A stretch of DNA of 64,000 nt from DATBQN01 sp963755825. Its GTDB lineage: Bacteria > Acidobacteriota > Thermoanaerobaculia > Multivoradales > UBA5704. Numbering within the stretch: position 1 is the first letter of the stretch; each line of letters begins with the position of its first letter. Under the pieces are notes generated by a model, which saw only the letters and a program-made list of their open reading frames with translations, was not told the origin of the DNA and ran no database searches. The translations under genes were made by a program, and so were the position numbers. The DNA is taken from the NCBI GenBank assembly GCA_963755825.1, contig CAVWLA010000003.1, positions 620,001 through 684,000 of the forward strand, given 5' to 3'. Shown one piece after another: positions 30,833-56,191 of this stretch.

Positions 30833-33800
30833 TCACGAGGGCAGCCGCTCGAGGTTGGAGAACACCCGGTCGAGCTCGGCCTGGCTGAGGCCGCCGGCGG
30901 CGTGTCCGGTGAATGGCGCCTCGCTCGGCGCCGGCGAGCCCGCCGCGCGCTCGCCGGCGCCGACGATCGCCGCCAGCTCGGCGATCGTCTGGTGCTCGAA
31001 GAGCTGGTCGGGGGTGAGCTCGAGGCCGTCCTCGGCGCAGCGCGAGATCATCTGGATGCCGAGCACCGAGTCGCCGCCGAGGTCGAAGAAGTTGTCGTGG
31101 ATGCCCACCGGCTGGATGCCGAGGGCGGACTGCCAGATGGCGGCGAGCCGCGACTCGAAGGCGTTGGTCGGCGCCGCGTAGGCGTTGGGGAGGTCGGGCC
31201 GCGGATGGCTCGCCGGCTGCGCGCGGCCGTCGCCGGCGCGCCCGCCGAGGCCGGCGGTGGCGCCTTCGCGCACCTGCGCGAGGAGCGCCGCGAGGTCGCG
31301 CGGCGAGACCACCACCTGCGGCGTGGCGCGGAGCGACAGCACGCGGCGGAGCACCTCGACCCCTTCCGCCGACAGCATGCCGCCGGCGGCGAGGGCGCTC
31401 CGGGCAGCCTTGGCGGCGCGGCCGGCGCCCTCCGGCGCCGCGGCCGGCGGCTGCTGCAGCCGCGCCCTGGCCTCCCCCACCCGCTTCATGGTGAAGCCCT
31501 CGATCGTCATCAGCTCGCCGCCGGCGGCGTCGAAGAGGGTGACGTCGAAGTGCGCCAGCTCGCGCGAGGCGCCGTCGTCGGCGCGCCGGATGTGGCTGAA
31601 GACGCGCGCCGGCAGCGGCCGCCGGAAGGCGATGCGCCGGTAGGCGAGCGGCAGGTAGGCCTCGCTGCCGAACACCGAGCCCAGCGCCGTCGCCACATCG
31701 AGGAGGGCGGGGTGGATGGCGAGCTGCTCGACGTCGGCGGCGAACTCGGCCGGCAGCTCGAGCTCGATGAGGGCGCTCTCGGCGCTCCGCGCGATGCGGC
31801 GGATGCTCTGCCAGCGCGGCCCCCAGCTCACCGCCCCCTCGGCGTGGGTGATCTCGGTAGTCGCCAGGTCGACCTCCTCCTCGAAGGAGGCGAAGAGCGC
31901 CGCGAGGTCCCTGCCGGCCTCGCCGCCGGCGGCCGCCGGAGCCGCCGATTGAGCCCCGACGATGCGGCCGCGCGCGTGCTCCTGCCAGGCCGGCTCGCCG
32001 CCCTCGCCGGCGGCGGACGCCGCGGAGGCGACCGAGGCGATGCGGAAGCTCCAGCCCTCGCCGTCGCGCGCCAGCGCGATGCGCGCCTCGCGGCTCTCGC
32101 CGTCGGCCACCATCAGCGGGCTCTCGAAGAGCAGGTCGCGGATCTCGACGGCGCCGGCGCTGCCGAAGCTGGCGAGAGCGAAGGCCGCCCGCGCCAGCTC
32201 GATCCAGGTGGTGCCGGGGAGGGCGCCGACCCCCAGGATGCGGTGCTCGGCGAGCGGCCAGTGGCGGCCGGCGCTCCACTCGGTGGCGAAGACCGCCTCC
32301 TCCGGTCCCTCGCTCAGCCGGCGATCGATCAGCGGATGGAGCGGGTCGCGCACCACGGCCGGCTTCTTCGCCGCGCGCGGCGCCGCCGGCAGCCCGGCGT
32401 CGAGGGCCATGCCGACCTCCTGCCAGGCGCTCCAATCGACCGCCACGGTGTGGCGCGCCACGGCGGCGGCGCCCTGGCGCCCCTGGGCATAGGCATCGAG
32501 GAAGTTGTTGGCGGCGCAGTAGTCGACCTGGCCGAAGCCGCCGAGGACGGCGACGGTCGACGAGCAGAGCACGAGGAAGTCGAGCGGCTCGGCGCCCGCC
32601 GCCAGCCGCGCGGCGAGCAGCTCGTCGAGCACGCGGGTGCCGGCGATCTTCGGCGCCAGCACGCGCTCGGCGATCTCGCGCGTCTTCAGCTGGACGATGC
32701 CGCCGCCGGGGACGCCGGCGGCGTGGATGACGCCATGGAGGGCGCCTGCGCCGAAGCGCTCCTCCGCCGCGGCGAGCGCGGCGCGCATCGAAGCGCGGTC
32801 GGCGACGTCCGCCGGCACCGCCAGCACCTCGGCGCCGAGCGCCTCGAGCTGGTGGATGCGGCGGATCCTCTCGCTCACCGGATCGCCGGCGGTGTGGCTG
32901 ACCAGCCAGGCGTCCCAGGCCTCGCGCTCGGGGAGCGGCGAGCGGCCGACGAGGACGAGGCGGGCCCGCACCTGGCGCGCCAGGTGCTCGGCGAAGGCGA
33001 GGCCGAGGCCGCCGAGGCCGCCGGTGACGAGATAGACGCCGCGCTCGCGAAGGCGCGGCTGCAGCGCCGCCAGGGTGTCGCCCCCCGGCGGCGGCGCCGG
33101 CGTTTCGACGCGCACCGCCTGGAAGTCCAGCACCCAACGCTCGCCGGAACGGAAGGCGACCATCGGCTCACCCGCCGCGACCCCGGCTCCGGCTCCGCCG
33201 CCGCCGAGCTCGGCCGCCAGCAGCTCGACGAGCTCGCGGCGCTCGGCGTCCGCGGCGTCCGCTCCCTCGGCCGGCCAGGCGACGTCGACGGCCTGCAGGT
33301 GGAAGCTGGCGTGCTCCTGCGGGATGACGCGCACCGGCCCCAGCGCCGCCGCCTTCTCGGGGATCGGGCGCTCGCCCGGCAGCACGCGGTGGAGGCCGTC
33401 GCCGACGACGCCGATGCGCAGGGGCCGCCCCGCCGCCCCCGCCTTCACCAAACCCTGCGCGATGTGGAGCAGGCTGTAGAAGCCGCGGTCGATGACTGCC
33501 GCCGACTCCTCGTCGGACAGCCGCCCGCCGGCCGCGCCGCTGGTCGGTCGGCTGGACAGACCGTCGACCAACCAGAGCTGCCCGACGACGTCGGGCAGCT
33601 CGCCGGCGTCGCGGAGCGCCGCGAAGAGCGCCTCGTAGTCGGCGCGCCGCGCCGGCTCGACGACGAAGTGATCGCGGGCGAGCGCCGCGAAGGCCGGGCC
33701 GGGCTCGACCAGCGACACCGCCGCGCCGCCGGCGCGCAGGTGCGCCGCGAGAAGCGCGGCGAGGCCGGCGCCGTCGGCGAAGAGCAGCCAGCGGGCGCCG

Positions 33801-36604
33801 GCGGCCGGCGGGGCGGCGGCGAGCGACAGCGGCGCCGGCCGCCAGTGCGGCAGGTAGAACCAATCGGCGAGGTCCTCCTTCTTCCGCGCCGTGACGCCGC
33901 GGTCGCCGATCCCCTCCGCCTCGCCGGCCGGGTCGATCCAGAAGTGCTTGCGCTCGAAGGGGTAGCTGGGGAGAGCCAGGCGCACTCGGCGCTCGGCGGC
34001 GTAGAAGCCCGCCCAGTCGACCGTCGCGCCGTGCGCCCACAGCCGCCCGAGCGTCGCCAGCAGGTGCGGCAGCTCGCCGGCACGATCGGCCGCTCCGCCC
34101 GCTGCAGGCGCCGGCAGCGAGGAGAGGACGACGGCGCCGGCAGGCCTGCCCGGCTGCTGCTTGGCGAGCGACGCCAGGGTCCTGCCGGGACCGACCTCGA
34201 GGAGGAGCGCGTCGCCCTCGGCGAAGAGCGTCGCCAGGCCGTCGGCAAAGCGCACCGTGCCGCGCAGGTGGCGCACCCAGTGCTCGGGGTCGGTCGCTTG
34301 CTCGGACGAGATCCAGCCGCCGGTCAGGTTCGAGAGGTAGGGGATCTGCGGATCGCGGAGGTCGACCTTCTGCACCTCGGCGAGGAAGGGCGCCAGGATC
34401 GGCTCCATCATCGCCGAGTGGAATGCGTGCGAGGTCTGCAGGCGGCGGCAGACGACGCGGTCGGCGGCGAGCCGCGCGGCGAGCTCGGCGATCGCCTCCT
34501 CGGGGCCGGAGACCACCGAGCGCTCGGCGGCGTTGGCGGCGGCGAGCGACAGCTGGCGGCCGAGGAGCGGCGCCAGCGCGGCCGGGGAGAGCGCCACCGC
34601 CAGCATGGCCCCCGGCGGCTGGCTCTGCATCAGGCGGCCGCGGGCGGCGACCAGGGCGAGCGCCGCGGGGAGCGTCATCACCCCGGCGAGGCAGGCGGCG
34701 ACGTACTCGCCGATCGAGTGGCCGAGCATGGCGCCGGGCGCGATCCCCCACGACATCCAGAGCTGCGCCAGGGCGTACTCGAAGGCGAAGAGCGCCGGCT
34801 GGGCGAGCGCCGTCTGCGCCAGGCGCGCATCGGCATCCGCCGTCGCCGCCCCCCGCGGGTAGAGCACCTCGCGCAGGTCGAGGCCGAGGTGCGGCGAGAG
34901 GCCCGCGGCGCAGCGGTCGAGGGCGGCGCGGAAGACCGGCTCGCCCCGGTAGAGCTCGGCGCCCATGCCGGCGTGCTGCGCGCCGTGGCCGGAGAAAAGG
35001 AAGACGACGCGCGGCCGCTTGCCGAGCGGCGTGCCGGCGAGCAGGCGGCGCGGATCGGCGAGCGCGGCGATGGCGTCCTCGCGGTCGGCGGCGACCAGCA
35101 CGCGCCGCTGCTCCATCTCCTTGCGCCCCACCTGCAGGGTGTAGGCGACGTCGGCGAGGTCCTCCTCGGCGTGCGCCGCGAGGTGGGCGGCGAGGCGCGC
35201 CGTGGCGGCGTCGAGGGCGGCCGGCGTCTTCGCCGAGAGGACGAGCAGCTGGCGGCGGCGCGAGGCGCTCCCCGGCGCGCGCTCCGGCGCCTCCTCGAGG
35301 ATGACGTGGGCGTTGGTGCCGCCGATGCCGAAGGCGGAGACGCCGGCGCGCCGCGGCGCCTCGCCGCGCGGCCACGGCGTCGGCTCGGTGATGACGTGGA
35401 AGGGGCTGTTGGCGAAGTCGATCTGCGGGTTCGGCTCGTCGAAGAGCAGGCTCGGCGGGATCAGCTCGTGGCGCAGGGCGAGGACGGTCTTGATGAGGCC
35501 GGTGGCGCCCGCCGCGGCGCCGGCGTGGCCGATGTTCGATTTCACCGAGCCGATGCCGCAGAACTGCTTGCGGTCGGTGCGCTCGCCGAAGGCGCGGGTG
35601 AGGGCGCCGACCTCGATGGGGTCGCCCATCGGCGTGCCGGTGCCGTGCGCCTCGACGTAGCTGATGGTGTCGGGCTCGACGCCGGCGGCGATCTGCGCGG
35701 CGCGGATGACCCGCGCCTGGCCGTCGGCGCCCGGCGCCGTGTAGCCGACCTTGGCGGCGGCGTCGTTGTTGATCGCCGAGCCCTTGACCACCGCCCAGAC
35801 GGTGTCGCCGTCGGCGATGGCGTCCTCGAGGCGCTTGACCACCACGGCGCCCAGGGCGCTGCCGAAGATGGTGCCGCGCGCCTTGGCGTCGAACGGCCGC
35901 ACGTGGCCGTCGTGCGAGCCGACGTCGCCGTCGTGCGACAGGTAGCCCTGGAAGAGCGGCACCTTGATGGCGACGCCGCCGGCGACCGCCATGTCGGTCT
36001 CGCCGGAGAGCAGCCCCTGGCAGGCGAAGTGGAGGGCGACGAGCGCCGTCGAGCAGGCGGTCTGCACGCTGACGCTGGGGCCGCCCAGGTTGAGCTTGTA
36101 GGAGATGCGGGTCGCCAGGTAGTCCTTGTCGTTCGACACCTGGGCGTGGAACTCGCCGACGGTCGCGATCGCCGCCGGGTTGCGGTAGACGTTCAGCAGG
36201 TAGCCCGGCATGCGGCAGCCGGCGTAGATGCCGACGGCGCCCGGATGGCGGTCGGTGTCGTAGCCGGCGTGCTCGAGCGCCTCGTAGACGCACTCCAGGT
36301 AGAGGCGCTGCTGGGGGTCGATGATCTCCGCCTCGCGCGGCGTGATGCCGAAGAAGGCGGCGTCGAAGAGGTCGCAGCCGTCGACGTTCCGCCCCACCGG
36401 CACGTAGTCGGGGTGGGCGACCATGGCGGGCGGATCGCCGCCGGTCGCCAGCTGCTCGGGCGTGAAGTAGGTGATCGACTCGACCCCGGCGGCGAGGTTC
36501 TGCCAGTACTCCTCGATGTTGCGGGCGCCCGGGAAGCGGCCGGCCATGCCGATGATGGCGATCTCCAGGCCCGAGCTGCCGCCGTCTTCATACCCTTCGC
36601 TCAT
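30833..36604 (-). CDS. Type I polyketide synthase module KS-AT-KR-DH-ACP (second)
   Basis: A 1,923-residue single module. KS ~10-430 has TACSTA (Cys ~182), EAHGTGT and SNIGHAG. AT has FSGHGAQ, GHSIGEY (Ser ~630) and HAFHS (~728), the malonyl-CoA signature. After a structural KR half comes the catalytic KR (GGLGGLG ~1198, then CSSTVAV...VDYCAANNFLD). Unusually, the dehydratase fold lies after the KR: HRILGVGALP (~1453) and HPALLD (~1636). ACP has DLGGDSVLG (Ser ~1845). The tail LSQAELDRVFSNLE looks like a docking motif. There is no ER or methyltransferase. It would add two carbons and leave a double bond. It starts 37 bp after the paralogous PKS, with AAGGGGGG upstream. Confidence 0.93.
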   Translation of the reverse strand: MSEGYEDGGSSGLEIAIIGMAGRFPGARNIEEYWQNLAAGVESITYFTPEQLATGGDPPAMVAHPDYVPVGRNVDGCDLFDAAFFGITPREAEIIDPQQRLYLECVYEALEHAGYDTDRHPGAVGIYAGCRMPGYLLNVYRNPAAIATVGEFHAQVSNDKDYLATRISYKLNLGGPSVSVQTACSTALVALHFACQGLLSGETDMAVAGGVAIKVPLFQGYLSHDGDVGSHDGHVRPFDAKARGTIFGSALGAVVVKRLEDAIADGDTVWAVVKGSAINNDAAAKVGYTAPGADGQARVIRAAQIAAGVEPDTISYVEAHGTGTPMGDPIEVGALTRAFGERTDRKQFCGIGSVKSNIGHAGAAAGATGLIKTVLALRHELIPPSLLFDEPNPQIDFANSPFHVITEPTPWPRGEAPRRAGVSAFGIGGTNAHVILEEAPERAPGSASRRRQLLVLSAKTPAALDAATARLAAHLAAHAEEDLADVAYTLQVGRKEMEQRRVLVAADREDAIAALADPRRLLAGTPLGKRPRVVFLFSGHGAQHAGMGAELYRGEPVFRAALDRCAAGLSPHLGLDLREVLYPRGAATADADARLAQTALAQPALFAFEYALAQLWMSWGIAPGAMLGHSIGEYVAACLAGVMTLPAALALVAARGRLMQSQPPGAMLAVALSPAALAPLLGRQLSLAAANAAERSVVSGPEEAIAELAARLAADRVVCRRLQTSHAFHSAMMEPILAPFLAEVQKVDLRDPQIPYLSNLTGGWISSEQATDPEHWVRHLRGTVRFADGLATLFAEGDALLLEVGPGRTLASLAKQQPGRPAGAVVLSSLPAPAAGGAADRAGELPHLLATLGRLWAHGATVDWAGFYAAERRVRLALPSYPFERKHFWIDPAGEAEGIGDRGVTARKKEDLADWFYLPHWRPAPLSLAAAPPAAGARWLLFADGAGLAALLAAHLRAGGAAVSLVEPGPAFAALARDHFVVEPARRADYEALFAALRDAGELPDVVGQLWLVDGLSSRPTSGAAGGRLSDEESAAVIDRGFYSLLHIAQGLVKAGAAGRPLRIGVVGDGLHRVLPGERPIPEKAAALGPVRVIPQEHASFHLQAVDVAWPAEGADAADAERRELVELLAAELGGGGAGAGVAAGEPMVAFRSGERWVLDFQAVRVETPAPPPGGDTLAALQPRLRERGVYLVTGGLGGLGLAFAEHLARQVRARLVLVGRSPLPEREAWDAWLVSHTAGDPVSERIRRIHQLEALGAEVLAVPADVADRASMRAALAAAEERFGAGALHGVIHAAGVPGGGIVQLKTREIAERVLAPKIAGTRVLDELLAARLAAGAEPLDFLVLCSSTVAVLGGFGQVDYCAANNFLDAYAQGRQGAAAVARHTVAVDWSAWQEVGMALDAGLPAAPRAAKKPAVVRDPLHPLIDRRLSEGPEEAVFATEWSAGRHWPLAEHRILGVGALPGTTWIELARAAFALASFGSAGAVEIRDLLFESPLMVADGESREARIALARDGEGWSFRIASVASAASAAGEGGEPAWQEHARGRIVGAQSAAPAAAGGEAGRDLAALFASFEEEVDLATTEITHAEGAVSWGPRWQSIRRIARSAESALIELELPAEFAADVEQLAIHPALLDVATALGSVFGSEAYLPLAYRRIAFRRPLPARVFSHIRRADDGASRELAHFDVTLFDAAGGELMTIEGFTMKRVGEARARLQQPPAAAPEGAGRAAKAARSALAAGGMLSAEGVEVLRRVLSLRATPQVVVSPRDLAALLAQVREGATAGLGGRAGDGRAQPASHPRPDLPNAYAAPTNAFESRLAAIWQSALGIQPVGIHDNFFDLGGDSVLGIQMISRCAEDGLELTPDQLFEHQTIAELAAIVGAGERAAGSPAPSEAPFTGHAAGGLSQAELDRVFSNLERLPS

Positions 36605-36641
36605 CGCGATCCCCCTTCACGTCGTGTCGCCCCGCCGCCGC

Positions 36642-39600
36642 TCACGGCAGCTGCTCCAGGCTCGAGAACACCTGGTCGAGCTCGTCGGCGCTCAACCCGG
36701 CGCCGGCGAGGTCGGGCGCCGCCGCCTCGTCCTCCATGGCCCTCGCCTCGGCGGCTTCCGCCGCCGGCGCCGCCTCGCCGAGCGCCACCGCCAGCTCGGC
36801 GATCGACTGGTGCTCGAAGAGCTGCTCGGGCGACAGCCGCAGGCCGGCCTCGATGCAGCGCGAGATCATCTGCACGCCGAGCACCGAGTCGCCGCCGAGG
36901 TCGAAGAAGTTGTCGTGCACCCCCACCTCGCGGATGCCGAGCGCCGCCTGCCAGATCTCGGCGAGGCGGCTCTCGACGTCGTTGCGCGGCGCCACGTAGG
37001 GGTTGGGCAGGTCGGGGCGCGGGTGGTTCGCCTGCTGCGCCCGCGCCCCCGCGGCGCGCTCGAGGATGCGCGAGCGGTCGACGGCCCGCGCCTGCTCGAG
37101 CACGGCGCCGAGGTCGCGCGGCGAGACGATCACCTGCGGCAGCCGGCGCAGCGTCAGCAGGCGGCGGAAGACCTCGACGCCCTCGGCCGTCAGCATGCCG
37201 CCGCCGGCGAGGAGCCCCTTCTCCTTGCCCCCCTTGGCGGGCGCCGCGCCGGCGCCGGTCGCCTGCTGCTGCAGCCGCCCCATCGCCTCGCGCATGCGCT
37301 TCATGGTGAAGCCCTCGATCGACACCACCTCGCCGCCGTCGTCGTCGTAGAGGACGATGTCGAAGTGGATGATCTCGCCCGGCGCCCCGTCGTCGGCCCG
37401 CCGGATGTGGCTCAGCAGGCGCGCCGGCAGCGGCCGGTGGTAGGCGATCCGGCGATAGGAGAGCGGCAGGTAGATGTCGGTCGCGAAGAGCGCCGCGACG
37501 GAGGTCGCGAGGTCGAGGAGGGCGGGGTGGATCGCCGTCGCGGCGACCTCGGCGCGGAAGCGCTCGGGCAGCGCCAAGCGGGCGAGGACGCCGCCCTCGC
37601 CCATGCTCACCCGCTCGACGCTCTCCTTCCAATGCGGCCCCCAGGAGACCGGGCTCTGCTCCTCGGCGGTGCGCAGCGCCCAGGAGAACTCGATGTCGCG
37701 ATCGAAGCGCGCCGCGAGGGCGCCGAGGTCCTGGCGCCGCTCGCCGCCGTCGCCGGCGCTTGCGCTCGCAAGGGCCGCGATGCGGCCGCGGGCGTGCTCC
37801 TGCCAGGCCGCCGGCTCGCCGCCGGCGGCGGACGGCGCGCTGGCTGCTGCAGGCGAGGTGATGCGGAAGCTCCAACCTAGGGCGTCGCGCGCCAGCGTCG
37901 TGCGCAGCTCCCGGCTCTCGCCCGCCTGCACCAGGAACGGCGCCTGGAAGAAGAGGTCGGTGAGCTCGAGCGGCCCGTCGCCGAAGCGCTCGGCGAAGGC
38001 CGAGCGCGCCAGCTCGATCCAGGTGGTGCCGGGGACGGCGCCGACGCCGAGGATGCGGTGCTCGTCGAGCAGCCAGTGGCGGGCGGCGCTGAAGTCGGTC
38101 GCGTAGACCACCTCGTCCGCCGTCTCGCTCACCCGGCGGTCGAGGAGGCCGCCGAGGGCCGGAGCAGACGGTGCCGCGGCGCCGTTGGAGGGCGGCTCCG
38201 CCGCACCGTTGGAAGGCGGCTCGATCGGCTGCGCTGGCGGCGGCGCCCTGCGGAGCGACGCGGGCAGCGCGGTGTCGACCGCCATGCCGACCTCCTGCCA
38301 GGCGCTCCAGTCGACCGCCATGACGATGCCGTCGGCGCTCCGCGCCTGGGCGTAGGAATCGAGGTAGTTGTTGGCGCCGCAGTAGTCGACCTGGCCGACG
38401 CCGCCGACCACCGCCGCGGTCGACGAGCAGAGCATGAGGAAGTCGAGCGGCTGCGGGCTCTCGGCGGCGAGCGCGTCGAGGACGCGGGTGCCGAGGATCT
38501 TCGGCGCCAGGACGCGGTCGGCGATCTCGCGCGTCTTCAGCATGACGATGCCGGCGCCGGCGACGCCCGCCGCGTGGACGATGCCGTGGAGGGCGCCGAA
38601 GCGCTGGCGGGCGGCGGCGGCGGCGGCCCGCATGGCGGCGAGGTCGGTGACGCTCGCCTGCACGGCGAGCACCTCGCCGCCGAGCGCCTCGATGCCCTGC
38701 AGCTTGCGGATCCGCTCGCTGGTGGCGTCGCCGGCGTCGTGCTCGGCGAGCCAAGCGTCCCACGCGGCGCGCTCGGGGAGCGCCGAGCGCCCGACGAGCA
38801 CCAGCCGGGCGCGCGCCTCGCGCGCCAGCTGCTCGGCGAAGACGAGGCCGAGGCCGCCGAGGCCGCCGGTGACCAGGTAGACGCCGCGCTCGCGCAGGCG
38901 CGGCAATGACGAGATCGCCGACGCCGAGCCCGCCGCCGCGGCGGACTCTTCGACGCGCACCGCGTGGTAGCCCTGCACCCAGCGCTCGCCGCGGCGGTAG
39001 GCGACGAGCGGCTCGGGCGCCGCGGCGCCGGCGAGCTCCGCCGCCAGCAGCTCGACGAGCTCGCCCGCCGCCCGCTCGTCCGCCGGCGGCCAGGCCACGT
39101 CGATGCTCCGGCAGGCGAGGTTCGAGTGCTCCTGGGGGACGACCTTGGCGGGGCCGAGCGCCGCCGCCTTCTCGGGCACCAGCGGGTCGTCCGGGTGGAC
39201 GGCGAAGAGGCCGTCGGCGACGAGGCCGATCTGCACCGGGCGGCTGGTCGCCCCGGCCTTGACCAGAGCCTGCGCCAGATGCATCAGGCTGTAGAAGCCG
39301 CGGTCGAGCGCGCCGTCGAGATCCGCCGCCGCCACCGGCCCGGCGGCGGCGCCGTCGACGCCCCACAGGTGGCCGACGACGTCGGGCAGGCCGCCGTCCG
39401 CGGCGAGGGCGGCGAAGAGCTCGTCGTAGTCGCCGCGGCTGCCGGGAGCGACCGTCCAGCGGCCGCCGCCGAGCGCCGCGAAACCTTCGCCGGCCTCGAC
39501 CCGGTCGACCGCGTGGCCGCGCTCGGCGAGGTGGGCGGCGAGCCGCTCGGCGAGGCCGCGGCGGTCGGCGAAGAGCAGCCAGCGCGGCGCCGCGCTCCCC

Positions 39601-42391
39601 TCCTCCAGCGGCCGGAGCGCCGGCGGCGGCAGGGCGCGCCGCCAGTCGGGGAGATAGAACCAGTCGGCGATCTCCTTCTTCTTGCGCGACAGGGTGGCGC
39701 TGCCGGTGACCGCCGAGGCCGTCTCGGTGGGCTCGATCCAGAAGCGCCGGCGCTCGAACGGATAGGTCGGGAGAGCGAGCCGCAGCCGCCGCTCGCCGGC
39801 GTAGAAGCCCGGCCAGTCGACGGCGGCGCCGTGGTTCCACAGCTGACCGAGGGTGGCGAGGAGATGCGGCAGATCCTCGCCGGCGTCCTGCGGATGGCGG
39901 AGCGACGACAGCACGGCGACGCTCGGCGGCTTCGCCGGCTGCTGCTTGGCGAGGGTCGCGAGTGTCTTCCCCGGGCCCACCTCGAGGACCAGCGCGCCGC
40001 CCTCGCCGAAGATCTCGGCGAGCCCCTCGGCGAAGCGCACGGTGCCGCGCAGGTGCCTCACCCAGTGGGCCGGATCGGTCGCTTGCTCGGGCGTCACCCA
40101 GGTGCCGGTGACGTTGGTGACGTAGGGGATCTGCGGCGGCTTGAGGTCGACTTTCCGCACCTCGGCGAGGAAGGGCGCCAGGATGGGTTCCATCATCGCC
40201 GAGTGGAAGGCGTGCGAGGTGTGGAGGCGGCGACAGCCGATGCCGGGGAGGCGCGCCTCGAGGGCGGCGATCGCCTCCTCCGGCCCCGACACCACCGAGC
40301 GCGCCGGCGCGTTGGTGGCGGCGAGCGAGAGGTCGGCGCCGAGGAGCGGCGCCAGCTCCGCCTCCGGCAGCGGCACGGTGAGCATGGCGCCCGGCGGCTG
40401 GCTCTGCATCAGGCGGCCGCGCGCGGCGACCAGCGCCAGCGCCTCGGGGAGCGTCATCACCCCGGCGAGGCAGGCGGCGACGTACTCGCCGATCGAGTGG
40501 CCGAGCATCGCCTGCGGCGCGATCCCCCACTCCTTCCAGAGCTCCGCCAGGGCGTACTCGACGGCGAAGAGCGCCGGCTGGGCGAGCGAGGTCTGCTCGA
40601 GGCGGGCCGCGGCTGCCGCGGCGGCGGCGCCGTCCGCGGCGCCCCCCGCCGGCGGATAGAGCACCTCGCGGAGGTCGAGCCCGAGATGCTGGCGCAGGCC
40701 CTCGGCGCAGCGGTCGAGAGCGGCGCGGAAGGCCGGCTCCGCCCGGTAGAGGCCCTCGCCCATGCCGACGTACTGCGCGCCCTGGCCGGAGAAGAGGAAG
40801 GCGACGCGCGGCTTCTCCCCCTTCGGGCTGCCGGAGAGCAGGCGCTTGGGATCGGCGCTTCCCAGCGCCACGGCGGCGTCCTCGCGGCCGCCGGCGACGA
40901 GGACCCGCCGGTGCTCCATCTGGCGCCGGCCGGTCTGCAGGGTGTAGGCGACGTCGGCCAGGTCCTCCTCGGGATGCGCCGCGAGATGGGCGGCGAGGCG
41001 CGCCGTCGCGGCGTCGAGGGCGGCGGGGGTGCGCGCCGAGAGGAGGAGGAGCTGGTGGGAGCGCGAGGCGCTCCCCGGCTCGCGCTCCGGCGCCTCCTCG
41101 AGGATGACGTGGGCGTTGGTGCCGCCGATGCCGAAGGCCGACACCGCGGCGCGGCGCGGCGCCGCGCCGGGCTTCCAGGGCTGCGCCTCGGTGACGACGT
41201 AGAACGGGCTGTTGGCGAAGTCGATCTGCGGGTTCGGCTGCTCGAAGAGGATGCTCGGCGGAATGAGCTCGCGCGACAGCGCGAGGGCCGCCTTGATCAG
41301 CCCGGCGACCCCCGCCGCGGCGCCGGCGTGGCCGATGTTGGCCTTCGCCGAGCCGATGCCGCAGAACTGCTTGCGGTCGGTGCGCTCGCCGAAGGCGCGG
41401 GTGAGCGCCTTGACCTCGATGGGGTCGCCCATCTGGGTGCCGGTGCCGTGCGCCTCGACGTAGCCGATGGAGTCGGGCTCGACGCCGGCGCTGATCTGCG
41501 CGGCGCGGATCACCCGCGCCTGGCCGTCGGCGCTGGGGGCGGTGAAGCCGACCTTGGCGGCGCCGTCGTTGTTGATCGCCGAGCCCTTGATGACGGCGTA
41601 GACGACGTCGCGCTCGGCGATGGCGTCGTCGAGGCGCTTGAGCACCACGGCGCCCATGCCGCTGCCGAAGACGGTGCCGCGCGCCTTGGCGTCGAACGGC
41701 CGCACGTGGCCGTCGGGCGAGCCGACGTCGCCGTCGCGGCCGAGGTAGCCGGTCTGCGGCACGCGCACCATGACGGCGCCGGCGACCGCCATGTCGGCCT
41801 CGCCGGCGAGCAGGCTCTGGCAGGCGATGTGGAGGCCGACGAGCGCCGTCGAGCAGGCGGTCTGCACGGTGACGCTGGCGCCGCCCAGGTTGAGCTTGTA
41901 GGCGGCGCGGGTGGCGACGTAGTCCTTGTCGTTGGAGAGCTGGGCGTTGAAGTCGCCCACCGCGGCGATCACCGCCGGGTTGCGGTAGAGGTTGAGCAGG
42001 TAGGTCGGCATGCGGCTGCCGCCGTAGGTGCCGATGAGCCCCGGATAGCGGTCGATGTCGCAGCCGGCGTGCTCGAGCGCCTCGTAGATGCACTCGGTGT
42101 AGAGCCGCTGCTGGGGGTCGAGGATCTCGGCCTCGCGCGGGGCGTAGCCGAAGAAGGCGGCGTCGAACATGTCGATGCCGTCGATGGTCCGCCCCACCAG
42201 CACGTAGTCGGGGTGGGTGATGATGGTGCGGTCCTCGCCCAGCGCCTCGAGCTCGTCGACCGTGAAGCGGGTGATCGACTCGACGCCGGCGACGAGGTTC
42301 CGCCAGTACTCCTCGATATCGGCGGCGCCCGGGAAGCGGCCGGCCATGCCGATGATGGCGATCTCGGTGCCGGTGTATTCGCGCTCGGCGC

Positions 42392-42395
<4 letters not shown>
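36642..42395 (-). CDS. Type I polyketide synthase module KS-AT-KR-DH-ACP (first)
   Basis: A 1,917-residue module, close paralogue of the next one. KS: TACSTA (Cys ~180), EAHGTGT, ANIGHAG. AT: FSGQGAQ, GHSIGEY (~633), HAFHS (~730), so malonyl-CoA. KR: GGLGGLG (~1178), CSSTAAV...VDYCGANNYLD (~1340), without the LDD motif of B-type KRs. DH after the KR: HRILGVGAVP (~1443) and HPALLD (~1625). ACP: DLGGDSVLG (~1835). A short duplicated EPPSNGAA linker separates KR and DH. The ATG overlaps the NRPS stop (ATGA), with AGGAGG upstream, so the chain most likely passes from the four-module NRPS to this protein. The C-terminal LSADELDQVFSSLE resembles a docking motif. Confidence 0.93.
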
Positions 42396-55885
<13,490 letters not shown>

Positions 55886-56191
55886 CGCGGGCCGCCCCGC
55901 GATCCTCTGCTCGTCAATTCATCGCTCCTCGTGGCGTGCGCTCTCGGGCTCGAGCCTATGCTGCGGGGCGACTCGGCCGGCGCCGCTGCGAGCTCGTGCC
56001 GCGGCGAGGTGCGGAGATCGATGAGCTCTGCCTGACGCGCGTCGAGAGTCGCGGGGCCGGCTCGCCCCCTTGCAATCCACAGGTGTTCGCGGCTGGGGAA
56101 AGGGGGCCGCGCCGGCGGCTCAACACCGCTGCTCGGCGCCGCGGCTCGCCGCCGCTAAATCTTTGCTGCGCAAGAGCTACCGGCCTGTCCG
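55886..56191 (-). other. Intergenic region upstream of the NRPS-PKS operon
   Basis: These 306 bp lie between the permease stop and the four-module NRPS start and are the likely promoter region for the 31-kb downstream operon. I see no confident -35/-10 pair, no strong inverted repeat and no conserved small ORF. The sequence is GC-rich except around 56,075-56,095 and 56,155-56,165. Read-through from the permease gene is possible. Confidence 0.4.

Noticed and set aside
29037..33137. 1,366-residue frame joining the MetRS-like protein to sequence inside the PKS gene
   Set aside because: The upstream 770 residues are an out-of-frame shadow of the PKS; good ribosome sites precede ATG 30806 and 30782.
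30746..37309. 2,187-residue open frame on the + strand
   Set aside because: Antisense to the PKS genes; composition is Arg/Gly/Ala/Glu/Val repeats mirroring PKS codons, with no recognisable domain or ribosome site.
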